Origin: Mactra quadrangularis | Lineage: Eukaryota; Mollusca; Bivalvia; Venerida; Mactridae | Length of the DNA stretch: 64,000 nt | Direction: 5' to 3' | NCBI GenBank assembly: GCA_025267735.1 | Contig: CM046298.1 | Coordinates: 26,915,866-26,979,865, forward strand | Part shown: positions 48,001-53,237 of the stretch, piece after piece | Layout: each line of letters begins with the position of its first letter | Position numbering within the stretch: position 1 is the first letter of the stretch | Translations under genes and position numbers: made by a program | The notes under the pieces: model-generated | Database searches by the model: none | The model's input: the letters and a program-made list of their open reading frames with translations, nothing else | What the model was told of the DNA's origin: nothing

Positions 48001-51000
48001 TTTTGCTTGTCTTGTTCTACTAGTGTGAGACTAGAATATAGTTTGTTTGGAGTTGGGTTCTTGGGCCAAAATATTCTTAGATAAATTAACTTATTAAATT
48101 AAATAAATTGTTATGTCAAAGTTTAGTACAGTTTATTTACACTAAATTGCATTTTCAGTTTAGTTAACTGGTTATAACCTTGCATGACCTTGAAAATCTG
48201 ACCTTGAGGATCGAATCTAGATTTTTTTCTGATACATTTAGCAAGTCAACACTATATACAACATGCACTTTGCAATGCTTTTGATAGCATCGTATAGTTA
48301 CCCTATTGTTCATTTTAAATGCTTGCCTTTCATCCAAATTTAGAAGAACTTGCAGACTTTGTGCATTTTTGAATCCTTGATTTGTCTGTTACTCAATAGT
48401 TTTGTTATAAAACTTAACTTAAGAATTCAGGGCTGGAAGTCTGAATCTTACTAGCACTAAGCACATCAGTGAGCACTTGCAAGACTGATCTTAAAATTCT
48501 GAATTTTTGTGACTGTGGAAAGGCTACTGAACCCCTTAAATTCAGTTTTTTCACCCATGCTTTTGAAAACACTACCAACAGCAATCATACAAGTTTGCTT
48601 AAAAGCAAGAGAGTGTACATGTGCATATAATGATTAAGTATGGTTTTATACAAATCAAAGTAACAGACATTAAACCTACCATTCATTTAGTATCCATGCA
48701 CTTACCAGTTATGTAATCTTTTTACATTTAAGGAAGGTTTACATTCCTACTAGAGTTACTTCCCTTGAATTACTTTATTATATGTTAAACTTCACTTGCA
48801 TGATTACAGTTGTACTGGTTCTAGCATTTAGAAAAATGTTCTTTTTACTGGTATGATGCTTTATAAATTTGTAAAATAAAATATTAAATAATAAAGATTG
48901 AGTTTTAAACAGTATAATATAATCTGCATAGTTTTTGTTGCAGTTTTTTTAAACTTGAAATGATTAATCTAAATTTGTAAGAACCTGTTTCATAAATTGG
49001 CATAGAATAAACTCTTAGTCAATAAAAATATATTTGTCTGGGGAAACTTATTGTCTGCTAAGATTAAGAGTTAATATCATTCATCATATTTACAGTGCCA
49101 TTCATAATTACCTTTACACTTCAGTAAATATTTGATTTGTTTTTATTTTTCTACATATACTTGAGAAACTAAAAACATGTCTCAAAATACCTTAGATGCA
49201 TAACATTACAATTTTTTGAAATATCATTTCTCTTCTTTCAATTATTACAATCTACAATAACTATTATAATGCTATTATACATTTGAAATGAAGTTTAGTT
49301 GTAATAATGAAAGTACAACCTTTTTACAAGTGTAAAGGTTATTTCGCATGGCACTGTATTATCATTATCTAATATCATGAAATTTTGATAATAAAAAAGT
49401 TTGTTTCCAATTTTCTTGTGAAATGGGCTGTTACTGTATTTGATGAAAAATATACTTTGATTTTTTTTTATTCTTATTTTGTAGCAAAAATCTAATTTCT
49501 TCACTGCAGTGAAAATAATAAAAAATAACATTATCTAAGATCTAAGAACATCTGGCTAATGGGTTAAGGCAATGACTGCTAAGATAATTTATCTTAGCAG
49601 TCATTGACTTAACCCATTAGCCAGATGCCCAAATTCGTGAAAATTGATTTGAGCTAGTGAAAATTATTTTGCACAGTTATAGCCCTTGGATGAAAATCCT
49701 GTCCACTCATTTTCTCAGCACCCAATTTTTTTATCAAAACTCCTTGGGGGTATTTTGTCTTATTTTGCGATAGATCTAGTTTTATATGGTTGGGCAAATT
49801 GATAATTTTGCCCCTTAACATATATAATAAATGGAGCTAGTACTGAAAGAGATCTAAGCCATGACTGCCTTAGACAAGAAATGGACTTTTATCAAGCTAC
49901 ATTGTACAAGTTTAGCTTAGAAATATATATTTTTGTGGCTATGTCACTCTTGATTATTTTGAATTATTTTATCTTTTGTTATATTTCTTACAGGAAAAGG
50001 TAGCCAAGACTGCTTGTATGTCAGCATGTAAACATATAGCTAATAGTTTGATGAATTTTCTGTTAGATAATAATATACAACAGTTAACTCATTATGCATT
50101 ACAACAATTTAGTTTGGACGTCTTGCAATGTGAACGTAAGTATTAGTTTATCTTATAACTAGTCATAATCTGATCAGGGGTGTGGACAATCTCTGTAAAC
50201 AGATATCTTAAAGACCCCTGTTGTATAGGATCTCTTATGGTGGCTACCAGGGTCACCTCTAGATGACCTTTGTGATGACCAATCAATATCTAACCTACAT
50301 CTAGACAAAACACTTTTACTAGCATCTTGATTTCGTAATTTTTAGACATAGGTTTTCCAGCTAATTTGATGTGGTGTTATTCACAGGCTTTGATTGGATG
50401 GCTCTTTTCAAATTGCGTGACGTAGACGATGCAAACTACAAAACATAAACATTTTTTTTGTTAAATTTACAAATATGTTATGAGAAATTGTTTTTTGTAT
50501 GTTACGGTATGGCTTATTTCAAACTTTGGAATCTTTGGACAAATGACATCTTGCTGTGGCTGACAAGCATTATAAATAGTAGTTCTTAAAACTTATCATA
50601 GATAGTTAGTTCACAGGAGCTTGACATTTTATATTATACTACGCAAATTCCCCTCTTACATATAATAAAAACATATTATATGTAAGAGGGGAATTTTGTA
50701 GTATAATATAAAATGTCAAGCTCCTGTGGTTAGTTCGAAATAAGTGAAATCACATGAATTTTTTCTCAAATTTATTTTGGTTATAAACCATTTTGGTTCA
50801 TGTTTGTTAAAGACAAAGGTCACAAAAGGTAGGTTAGGTGCAATGGTCTCTGTAAATGACCGTTAAAATTTGCATTTATCATGCCATTAAACCCAAAAAC
50901 TTGTAAATTATGGAATTTGTCCTTCATATGACACTGGCTGTTATTACACAGACATGTATGTAATGTTATATTAATCATGATTTTTTTATTATATAATTGT

Positions 51001-53237
51001 AGAATTTGCTGCTTCAGAACCTGTTCCTGGTTTTAATGATGGTACTTTACAACTTGCTTTTGTTGATCTGAGACAGGTAAATATATATAGAGGATATTTG
51101 TCAACTTTGGTGTAAGATCCATTTTTATATCACTGAGTGAGTTCAGAAAACATATTTTCACGAGTGGCATAGCCACGATTGAAAATGTCATTTTCTGAGT
51201 TCACGAGTTTAAATAAAACAGATCTTACACCAAAGATGACGAATATTCTGTTTCTTTCATGAATAGATTTGGGTTCTATTAGATGTATATTAAACAATTA
51301 ATAATGTGATGTCAATTTTTTTCAAATATGCCCTCATTTATCTTCTAATATGACGTCATGAGCATTGTAAAGAGAAAATTATATTTTCACTACGATAAAA
51401 ATATAGAATTTATATTCTCATCGTATATTTTCATTGAATAATGCAACGTTTCATTGTAAAGCATGAAAAAATAGTTTTTATTAACTGTACTTGAGGCTCG
51501 AGCATTAGAATTACTCTTTTTATACCCCCTCTTCGAAGAAGAGGGGGGTATACTGTTTTACCCTTGTCCGTGCGTGCGTCCGTCCGTTACAAAATTTCCG
51601 TCGCAGTTTTCTCAGCAACTATAACATGCAGCAGCCTAATACTTTGCATATTGCTTCATCCCATAGTCCCATGTGGTGTAAAGCGATTTCATGCTCCTTG
51701 CTCATCTACTTCCTGTTTGTCGCATATTTTTAGATTTTTGCGGGGGTGTCACTAGTGAGCATTAGCTCACAGATTTACTTGTTTATTAAATGTTTAACCC
51801 ACAAAAGCACAATAAGATTATTTCAAGTTTTCAACATATTTAAAAAGTTTTCTTACTTTTAAAATTTCAGCTTCTGATAAAAGCAATCAGTATAGCACGT
51901 AATTGCAAAACAGGTTTCAAGGAAAATCGAAGGGGTTAAAAACAGTTACCCCGTAGCAGGGCTCAAATTTAACCAAAATTGACTTGCTATTTTGTGCTAG
52001 TTAATTTTATTTCAACTCGCAAAATGAAAACATCATTGGCATTCTTTTCTCCAAATTTTAATAGCATACATAATTACTATTCATCTATGCAAAAACATAC
52101 TACTATATTTAACTGTAGATAGAACAAGGAAGATATTGTGGGATAGACAAAGAAAAACCAACATTTTTAGGGTGTATCTTTATTCTTGAAATAATACTAC
52201 CAAATTATCTGGTCGATTCAATGCTAATTTGAGCCTTCTTAGTTTAGACTGTAATATTTGTCGTTGATTTCTACTCGCAAAAATTTGCAAGTTAAAATAA
52301 AAGTTACTCGCAATTTTTAAAAATCCACTCGCATTTTGGGAGTATGCGAGCTTAAATTAATTATTAATTGATTAACTGTTACACCCCTAATTTTATATAT
52401 GTTTCAGTTATTAGATCTGTTTATAAAAGATGAGTGGTCAACTTATTTAGCAGAGTATGGTAATCCTAAAGCCAAGTATACAAGAGTTAAACCTCATGTT
52501 GCTATTAGTATCATGGAGAAGTATGTAAACTTTTTGTGATTTTATGTCTGTTTCCTTATCGTTGATTATACACTTGGTATTGTTAAATTGTTATACATTG
52601 TACAAACATTAACCCTGCTGTTTTAAATACTCGCTGCAGTACTTCTTTATGATCAGCATTAGTTGTTGCCTTGCAAAACAACAAAATTAAACTGTATGCA
52701 AAGTCATAGTTGATCTAGACTGCTTTTATATAATAGTTGTTATAATCATGTTAAGCTGCCGACTAGATCAGTTGGTAGCATGCAAGTCTACTAATCAAGG
52801 GGTCGTGGGTTCAATTCCCGGGTGGGGCATACTTTCGTGGAGCTTGGTCATGAAATTATTTCTACGGCCATTCTCCCTCCTACAAATGATTCTCAATTAT
52901 GTAGGGCAGTTGTCAGTAACTGACGAAAGTATGCGCTTAGTAGTTAGTTAACAGCTAAATCCAGAGATTTAGCCTTTCCACGAACTGTGAGTAGGTTGAC
53001 TGACCACCGTTATATGAACTATACAATGTGTTGCTATGGTGTTAACCCCCCCCCCCCCATAAAAAAATATATATGATAATGTTATGTTTCAGATTAAGTA
53101 ATACGGAGAAAAAGAAAAACAAAGTATTTGCATCATTGAAGAAAAATGAACGAGACAAGAAAAAGTTACAAGAAGTGGTATTGAAACAGTTGAAAGGATT
53201 AGTGAATGGTCAAACACAGGCCTCTAATCATAGCTGA
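23882..53237 (+). CDS. EXOC6: Exocyst complex component 6 (Sec15), complete, 23 coding exons
   Basis: Exons: 23882-24042, 24929-25094, 25991-26129, 26725-26770, 27405-27609, 28305-28466, 29297-29365, 29766-29849, 30347-30393, 31092-31212, 32541-32611, 32998-33047, 33532-33685, 33955-34064, 34894-35005, 35356-35435, 37319-37373, 38210-38282, 38836-38942, 49994-50135, 51003-51076, 52408-52520, 53093-53237. The product is about 828 residues (human EXOC6 about 804) and colinear with EXOC6/EXOC6B throughout. It has an N-terminal helical part with IERMCNYHYQGF, a variable Lys/Asp/Glu-rich linker at residues 240-293, DLIDFSPVYRCLHIYTVL, and the C-terminal helical bundle with KVAKTACMSACKHIA and a SEPVPGF...LQLAFVDLRQLLDLF block. 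The subunit links secretory vesicles (Rab8/Rab11, Sec4-type GTPases) to the rest of the exocyst at the plasma membrane. All junctions are GT-AG and in phase except exon 11, where one missing A shifts the frame. One gene appears to represent the EXOC6/EXOC6B pair. Confidence 0.97.
24585..24850 (+). mobile_element. tRNA-derived SINE (type 1), degraded
   Basis: GGCTCGGTTGCACACAAATC and GGGTCGATTCC correspond to a decayed head; the TTTGGTCATTGAATC, GTCACTGACAAGAGTATG and GAGATTTAGTC segments follow in family order. Lies in EXOC6 intron 1. Confidence 0.7.
24929..25094 (+). CDS. EXOC6: EXOC6 exon 2
   Basis: Residues 54-109. It contains VYDDDELGKFVSLLE and REIERMCNYHYQGFIDSV, the most conserved N-terminal Sec15 block. 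Acceptor TTTTTTCAG, donor GTATGT. Confidence 0.95.
25165..25385. repeat. Dispersed repeat, copy 2
   Basis: Same sequence family as 15072-15310, in EXOC6 intron 2. Confidence 0.65.
25609..25952. mobile_element. CAGACATTCC inverted-repeat element
   Basis: TIRs CAGACATTCCGAAAGTG and (inverted) CAGACATTCCAAAAAGTGCC, flanked by ATCATAAT and ATCAAAAT, an 8-bp duplication with one mismatch, which is hAT-like. It ends 38 bp before EXOC6 exon 3, so the branch-point zone abuts the element. Confidence 0.7.
25991..26129 (+). CDS. EXOC6: EXOC6 exon 3
   Basis: Residues 110-155 plus 1 nt, ending IEQLSLCLP; matches the Sec15 segment with LIRCRRVQKNI. Acceptor TTCTACAG, donor GTAAGT. An inverted-repeat element ends only 38 bp upstream of this exon. 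Confidence 0.95.
26135..26360. repeat. Dispersed intronic repeat (CTTATATAA.AGGGGC family), copy 1
   Basis: Shares 'CTTTTTTTCCTTATATAA', AGGGGC, TTTCCCC and AAGGCCCC(A/G)GGCCC in order with 28075-28275; a partial copy lies at 46465-46600. Confidence 0.6.
26725..26770 (+). CDS. EXOC6: EXOC6 exon 4
   Basis: A 46-bp microexon encoding VLEMYGKLQEQMKSR, matching the LEMYxKLxEQM motif of EXOC6. Acceptor TTTTCAG, donor GTAAAC. Confidence 0.93.
27007..27288 (+). mobile_element. AGCCGGATTT-family MITE
   Basis: AGCCGGATTTTTCACGG at the left, AAATCTGGCTTTAATGTGGT and CCACATTACATTTCTTG at the right. Short subtype, in EXOC6 intron 4. Confidence 0.75.
27405..27609 (+). CDS. EXOC6: EXOC6 exon 5
   Basis: Residues 171-239. 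It contains YPALKTLEQLEHTYLPRV and DLKDFLENIRKHSAKIGE, both close to the vertebrate protein. Acceptor TATTTTAG, donor GTAAGT. Confidence 0.96.
27634..27890. mobile_element. CAATCTGATTAAAA inverted-repeat element, truncated
   Basis: Starts CAATCTGATTAAAACCTGAT, 25 bp after the EXOC6 exon 5 donor. The interior is the reverse orientation of 16544 and 41448 (TTCATGACGAAATC, GCTTGCAAACC). The far end is not clear. Confidence 0.6.
28075..28275. repeat. Dispersed intronic repeat, copy 2
   Basis: Second copy of the 26135-26360 sequence, in EXOC6 intron 5 just upstream of exon 6. Confidence 0.6.
28305..28466 (+). CDS. EXOC6: EXOC6 exon 6 (variable linker)
   Basis: Residues 240-293. A basic stretch (KKKGRKRK) and a proline patch (APAPPNPF) are followed by an acidic run (DDEDDVEE). 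This is the least conserved part of Sec15. The acceptor is the weak CATATTTAAG and the donor GAG|GTATTG; frame and position fit the family. A SINE starts 16 bp into the next intron. Confidence 0.85.
28483..28776 (-). mobile_element. tRNA-derived SINE (type 1)
   Basis: (GTTT)n and GGGTTTAACGCC, the inverted body, the inverted B box GGGAATCGAACC and A box CAACTTAGTTAGCTGG. It lies 16 bp after the exon 6 donor in EXOC6 intron 6. No clear target duplication. Confidence 0.88.
28803..28922. repeat. GTGAAAGTTTTCAGTATT repeat, copy 1
   Basis: About 120 bp with GTGAAAGTTTTCAGTATTAA at the left and TTTTCAATTTTCAC at the right, so the ends are inverted copies. Other copies at 34705 and 54577. Confidence 0.6.
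29297..29365 (+). CDS. EXOC6: EXOC6 exon 7
   Basis: Residues 294-316, ELSAQDLIDFSPVYRCLHIY then TVL; near-identical to the vertebrate DLVDFSPVYRCLHIYSVL block. Acceptor TCTTACAG, donor GTGAGT. Confidence 0.97.
29378..29480 (-). mobile_element. L2/CR1-like 3' tail, short insertion
   Basis: (ATT)n followed by TTTGTATATAGCTCTTTTCA and GTTCAAAAGTGCTTCACAAT equals the 3' UTR of the 37385-38140 element. The coding part is absent, as expected for 5' truncation. Confidence 0.6.
29485..29712. mobile_element. Tc1/mariner-like MITE (AAAAGTTTGGAGAC family)
   Basis: Left ACCATCAAAAGTTTGGAGAC; right CTTTTGGTGGGTACTGTA. Same TIR as 60886-60961. Confidence 0.5.
29766..29849 (+). CDS. EXOC6: EXOC6 exon 8
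   Basis: Residues 317-344, including HFESYYRKQRRKQALLSLQP; matches FENYYRKQR-KQA of the family. Acceptor ATTTCAG, donor GTATGT. Confidence 0.96.
29961..30130 (-). mobile_element. Partial GTCAGTTAT-family inverted-repeat element
   Basis: AGTTATTTCCCCTTGTACAC through CAGATTTTACCCTTACTT matches one half of 42165-42515. Confidence 0.6.
30347..30393 (+). CDS. EXOC6: EXOC6 exon 9
   Basis: A 47-bp microexon, HESIDSYRKYFHDIIG, matching HE-x-x-D-GYRRYF-x-x-I-VG. Acceptor ATTCAG, donor GTAAGT. Confidence 0.94.
30419..30750 (+). mobile_element. AGCCGGATTT-family MITE, long subtype
   Basis: In EXOC6 intron 9. Carries the extra 'ATGTTGGATATCTCTGTCAT' segment near its right end, shared only with 6271-6623. 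Confidence 0.72.
31092..31212 (+). CDS. EXOC6: EXOC6 exon 10
   Basis: Residues 360-400, FFVVEDHILSTTQGLVNRAY onward to VLRTNS; strongly conserved. Acceptor TTTTGTAG, donor GTAAGT. Confidence 0.96.
31575..31715. repeat. Inverted repeat (fold-back), EXOC6 intron 10
   Basis: Arms AAATATCACATCCTACAGAG plus GGTGATA and their inverted copy, with a further GTTGACAT/ATGTCAAC inner pair. About 140 bp, palindromic over most of its length. Confidence 0.8.
32541..32611 (+). CDS. EXOC6: EXOC6 exon 11, with a 1-nt frameshift
   Basis: The 71-bp exon should be 72 bp. It reads AQCNEGSMMLEIK, then the frame breaks at an A5 run (32577-32581) and meets TGA at 32583-32585. The other frame continues LIVLFCHTLK into the donor GTAAGT, as the family requires. 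One missing A explains everything; a sequencing or assembly indel in a homopolymer is the simplest cause, a real null allele the alternative. Confidence 0.85.
32998..33047 (+). CDS. EXOC6: EXOC6 exon 12
   Basis: A 50-bp exon, GYGFSVGHLLELLLELR, matching the QGYGFPVNRLFDLLFEIR segment. Acceptor CTTTTAG, donor GTAAAT. Confidence 0.93.
33119..33272. repeat. Inverted repeat (fold-back), EXOC6 intron 12
   Basis: Arms TCTTTCTAGCAGCAGTTCTT and the inverted copy ending CTGCTGCTAGAAAGA, with paired CCCCACAA/TTGTGGGG and AGTTTTCTAGATTACCTC-like inner arms. Confidence 0.75.
33415..33445. mobile_element. Solo end of CAGTGCCAT-family MITE
   Basis: CAAGTGTAAAGGTAATTTTG then GATGATACTGTA is a single terminal repeat of the family; the other end is missing. 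Confidence 0.6.
33532..33685 (+). CDS. EXOC6: EXOC6 exon 13
   Basis: Residues 441-492, DQYSDTLTRQWVGVF through TQFPFQDEELQQ; matches DQYxETLLKKWAG...FPFQD. Acceptor TTGTTTCAG, donor GTACTT. Confidence 0.96.
33955..34064 (+). CDS. EXOC6: EXOC6 exon 14
   Basis: Residues 493-528, with PKRFPFSEFVPNVYNQVKEY and CLKFSADLHL. It is closer to the EXOC6B wording (FPFSEFVP) than to EXOC6. Acceptor ATTTCAG, donor GTAAGT. Confidence 0.96.
34705..34845. repeat. GTGAAAGTTTTCAGTATT repeat, copy 2
   Basis: Matches 28803-28922 and 54577-54690 over TTTTCAGTATTAATACTG, AGAATAAATTACTCTATGTA and the TTTTCAGTATTTTGAAA end. Confidence 0.6.
34894..35005 (+). CDS. EXOC6: EXOC6 exon 15
   Basis: Residues 529-566, HTEIDDMIRKSTNLLLTRTL then SACLSTLIKKPNLSLLQ; contains the invariant DDM-RKSTNLLLTRTLS motif. 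Acceptor ATATTACAG, donor GTAAGT. Confidence 0.97.
35356..35435 (+). CDS. EXOC6: EXOC6 exon 16
   Basis: Residues 567-592, LIQISINMNYLEKSCSHLED then YISNITG; matches VQIIINTTHLE-x-x-CKYLE-FI-NIT. Acceptor TTTTCAG, donor GTAAGT. Confidence 0.95.
35924..37213. mobile_element. Mariner-sized inverted-repeat element, non-coding
   Basis: Ends CGAGAGGTGTTCAACTTATA and (inverted) CGAGAGGTGTTCAAGTTATA continue to TTTGAACA, ~28 bp with one difference, flanked by TA at 35922-35923 and 37214-37215. The 1290-bp length is typical of mariner, yet no transposase frame is recognisable. EXOC6 intron 16. Confidence 0.8.
37319..37373 (+). CDS. EXOC6: EXOC6 exon 17
   Basis: A 55-bp exon, AEKDSVHVARLHGTSMFK, matching ETVHTTRLYG-STFK. 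Acceptor TATTTCAG, donor GTAAAT. A mariner-sized element ends about 105 bp upstream. Confidence 0.93.
37385..38140 (-). mobile_element. L2/CR1-type non-LTR retrotransposon, 5'-truncated
   Basis: 37928 to 37599 on the minus strand encodes LRELHWLHVCQQISYKLSIY...THKALNSQCPMYIQDLI and AAPNLLNALPDSLK, the conserved end of CR1/L2-clade reverse transcriptases (LHWLPV-x-x-R-I-x-Y-K-I, AP-LWN-LP). Upstream, in a frame broken by one stop, LDYCNALL is readable. The 3' UTR ends AAAGAGCTCTATACAAATG and TATAATAAT. Lies in EXOC6 intron 17. Confidence 0.85.
38210..38282 (+). CDS. EXOC6: EXOC6 exon 18
   Basis: Residues 612-635, DARSEAEDYIYKKLNNKIDE then FLEL; matches DARHAAEGEIYTKLNQKIDEF. Acceptor CATTTCAG, donor GTATGT. 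Confidence 0.95.
38836..38942 (+). CDS. EXOC6: EXOC6 exon 19
   Basis: Residues 636-671, WGMTEPSSHPSGYLMDLIAF then LQSIFMSFTNLP; matches DWTMSEP...SGYLMDLI-FLRSIF. Acceptor ATTTCAG, donor GTAAGT. It is followed by the 11-kb intron. Confidence 0.96.
38982..39055. mobile_element. 74-bp miniature inverted-repeat element, copy 1
   Basis: Ends AGGGTTGCCTGCAAGACTGT and, inverted, AAGGGTTGCCCCCTAGACTG, around TACTACAG. A second 74-bp copy in opposite orientation is at 43401-43474, in the same intron. Confidence 0.7.
39123..39489. mobile_element. Inverted-repeat element (GGAACTCCTC ends)
   Basis: Left ATACCATTTGGAACTCCTCG then ACCATTCATTGAATGAATAA; right TTATTCGTGTGGAATGACTG then AGGAGTTCCGAATGATGTCA. 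The TIRs are inverted and related to the inner arms of 45574-45890; a fragment is at 4860-4955. Confidence 0.65.
39490..41310. other. EXOC6 intron 19, first part, no clear element
   Basis: A possible hAT-like piece begins near 39849 (TTGGGCTGTCGGAAC) with TTCCTATCGGGAACACCC near 40130, but its ends do not match well. No exon seen; the frame at 40958-41152 has no recognisable product. Confidence 0.35.
41313..42068. mobile_element. CAGACATT(C/T) inverted-repeat element interrupted by a second element
   Basis: Matches 25609-25952 in two pieces (41313-41447 and 41841-42068), split by the insertion at 41448-41840. Left CAGACATTTGGAAAGTG, right CACTTTTCGGAATGTC. Confidence 0.8.
41448..41840. mobile_element. 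Nested inverted-repeat element with 9-bp target duplication
   Basis: Starts CAATCTCCGTAAACAG and ends GGTTTTAATCAGATTG. The exact direct repeat TATCAATAC is at 41439-41447 and 41841-41849. The empty site is visible in the 25609 copy (GTCATCACTGTTTTCTGG). The interior matches 16544, 27634 and 50180. An 8-9-bp duplication fits hAT, P, Merlin or Mutator-type transposases; the class is not decided. Confidence 0.85.
42165..42515 (-). mobile_element. GTCAGTTAT-family inverted-repeat element
   Basis: Reverse orientation of 12256-12600 across its full length, from ATTGCCCCTTGTATATTCTT to GATAACTGACAAAAGTCCC. Confidence 0.75.
43109..43358. mobile_element. CAGTGCCAT-family Tc1/mariner-like MITE
   Basis: Ends CAGTGCCATCCAAAATTACC and (inverted) CAGTGCCATTTATAATTACC, TA on both sides, 250 bp. 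In EXOC6 intron 19. Confidence 0.87.
43401..43474. mobile_element. 74-bp miniature inverted-repeat element, copy 2
   Basis: AGGGTTGCCCACAAAACTAT to CTACAGTCTTGCGGACAACC then CT. Inverted relative to 38982-39055 and of identical length. Confidence 0.7.
43624..43927 (+). mobile_element. AGCCGGATTT-family MITE
   Basis: AGCCAGATTTTTCAAG through AAATCTGGCTTTAATATGGT and ATTACATTTCTTGTT. In EXOC6 intron 19. Confidence 0.75.
43984..44440. mobile_element. CAGTGCCAT-family MITE, degraded and interrupted
   Basis: TTGCCATCTAAAATTACC then TTTACACTTG at the left, GGATGGCCCTGTG at the right. Central palindromic sequence is partly retained, with an unrelated insert at about 44270-44380. Confidence 0.5.
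44973..45281 (+). mobile_element. AGCCGGATTT-family MITE, well preserved
   Basis: AGCCGGATTTTTCAACG at the left and AAATCCGGCTTTAATGTGG at the right: the 10-bp AGCCGGATTT ends are inverted copies. The interior has CGAAACCTGGGC, GTTAACAATTG and TTATTGTCAGATCTTAATG. Confidence 0.8.
45574..45890. mobile_element. 317-bp fold-back element with two nested inverted repeats
   Basis: Outer arms TAGCCTGTTCAATTACCC then TAAACATTCCAAAAC and the inverse at 45850-45890. Inner arms AAACAAATATACGATCGTTA then AGGCAATGAGTGATGTTT and the inverse at 45730-45765. Nearly the whole element can pair. Confidence 0.85.
45941..46308. mobile_element. Tc1/mariner-like MITE (CACTGCCCTCC family)
   Basis: TIRs CACTGCCCTCCAAAAGTTTC and CACTGCCCTCCAAAAGTTCC (inverted at the right end), flanked by TA. 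368 bp, no transposase. Confidence 0.88.
46975..47945. repeat. 27-bp minisatellite, about 36 units
   Basis: Unit AATGTTTGGATCCTGCAAG plus TCTCAGAG (27 bp), repeated head to tail in EXOC6 intron 19. Variants: CTGCAAG/CTGCCAG, CTCAGAG/CTTAGAG/CTCTGAG/CTGCGAG. In the last third a four-unit (108-bp) higher-order pattern appears twice (units 28-31 and 32-35), marked by TTTTGAT(T/C)CTG and CTCATAGATTG. Because 27 is divisible by 3, several frames stay open (NVWILQVSE, MFGSCKSLR, RLAGSKHSQ and others); these are not evidence for a protein. Confidence 0.95.
47950..49090. other. EXOC6 intron 19, no element recognised
   Basis: AT-rich sequence with no exon-like frame, tRNA-type box or inverted-repeat end found by eye. 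Confidence 0.4.
49093..49356. mobile_element. CAGTGCCAT-family Tc1/mariner-like MITE
   Basis: CAGTGCCATTCATAATTACC to (inverted) CAGTGCCATGCGAAATAACC, TA-flanked, 264 bp. Confidence 0.87.
49549..49627. repeat. 79-bp near-perfect palindrome
   Basis: Arms CATCTGGCTAATGGGTTAAG then GCAATGACTGCTAAGATAA, and their inverse with one mismatch, around a few central bases. Lies about 370 bp before EXOC6 exon 20. Confidence 0.9.
49994..50135 (+). CDS. EXOC6: EXOC6 exon 20
   Basis: Residues 672-718, EKVAKTACMSACKHIANSLM through QQFSLDVLQCE; the KVA-TACMSAC-H block is diagnostic of Sec15. Acceptor CTTACAG, donor GTAAGT. Confidence 0.97.
50180..50450. mobile_element. Element of the 41448 family, truncated
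   Basis: ACAATCTCTGTAAACAGATA at the left, then CATCTAGACAAAACACTTTT and TTGCGTGACGTAGACGATGC as in 41448-41840. The right terminal repeat is not found. Confidence 0.6.
50612..50728. mobile_element. 117-bp fold-back MITE with 7-bp target duplication
   Basis: CACAGGAGCTTGACATTTTA and its inverse at the right end; the arms run ~50 bp each with only a couple of mismatches, around a short AT core. The direct repeat GTTAGTT is at 50605-50611 and 50729-50735. EXOC6 intron 20. Confidence 0.85.
51003..51076 (+). CDS. EXOC6: EXOC6 exon 21
   Basis: Residues 719-743, FAASEPVPGFNDGTLQLAFV then DLRQ; near-identical to the vertebrate SEPVPGF...TLQLAFIDLRQ. Acceptor AATTGTAG, donor GTAAAT. Confidence 0.97.
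51093..51247. repeat. Inverted repeat (fold-back), start of EXOC6 intron 21
   Basis: Arms ATATTTGTCAACTTTGGTGT then AAGATC, and the inverse ending GATGACGAATAT; inner pair CTCAG/GAGTTCA. It begins 17 bp after the exon 21 donor. Confidence 0.75.
51521..51780 (+). mobile_element. TATACCCCC repeat element
   Basis: Starts with the hairpin TATACCCCCTCTTCGAAGAA...GGGGGTATA, followed by GTGCGTGCGTCCGTCCGTTA and a ~200-bp body ending near GAGCATTAGCTCACAG. Recognised as a repeat by its hairpin and low-complexity segment; class unknown. Confidence 0.55.
52408..52520 (+). CDS. EXOC6: EXOC6 exon 22
   Basis: Residues 744-780, LLDLFIKDEWSTYLAEYGNP through ISIMEK; matches LLDLF-x-WDWSTYLADYG and the ALTLLEKM end. 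Acceptor GTTTCAG, donor GTATGT. Confidence 0.96.
52750..53060 (+). mobile_element. tRNA-derived SINE (type 1) in EXOC6 last intron
   Basis: A box GATCAGTTGGTAGCATGC, B box GGTTCAATTCC, the full body, then GGTGTTAACC running into a ~12-bp C tract at 53046-53058. It ends about 33 bp before exon 23, so its tail lies within the branch-point region. Confidence 0.87.
53093..53237 (+). CDS. EXOC6: EXOC6 exon 23 with stop codon
   Basis: Residues 781-828, KKKNKVFASLKKNERDKKKL then LKQLKGLVNG and a short tail ending NHS, TGA at 53235-53237. Matches FAQFRKNDRDKQKLIETVVKQL of EXOC6. The acceptor GTTTCAG lies about 33 bp after a C-rich SINE end. Confidence 0.95.
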
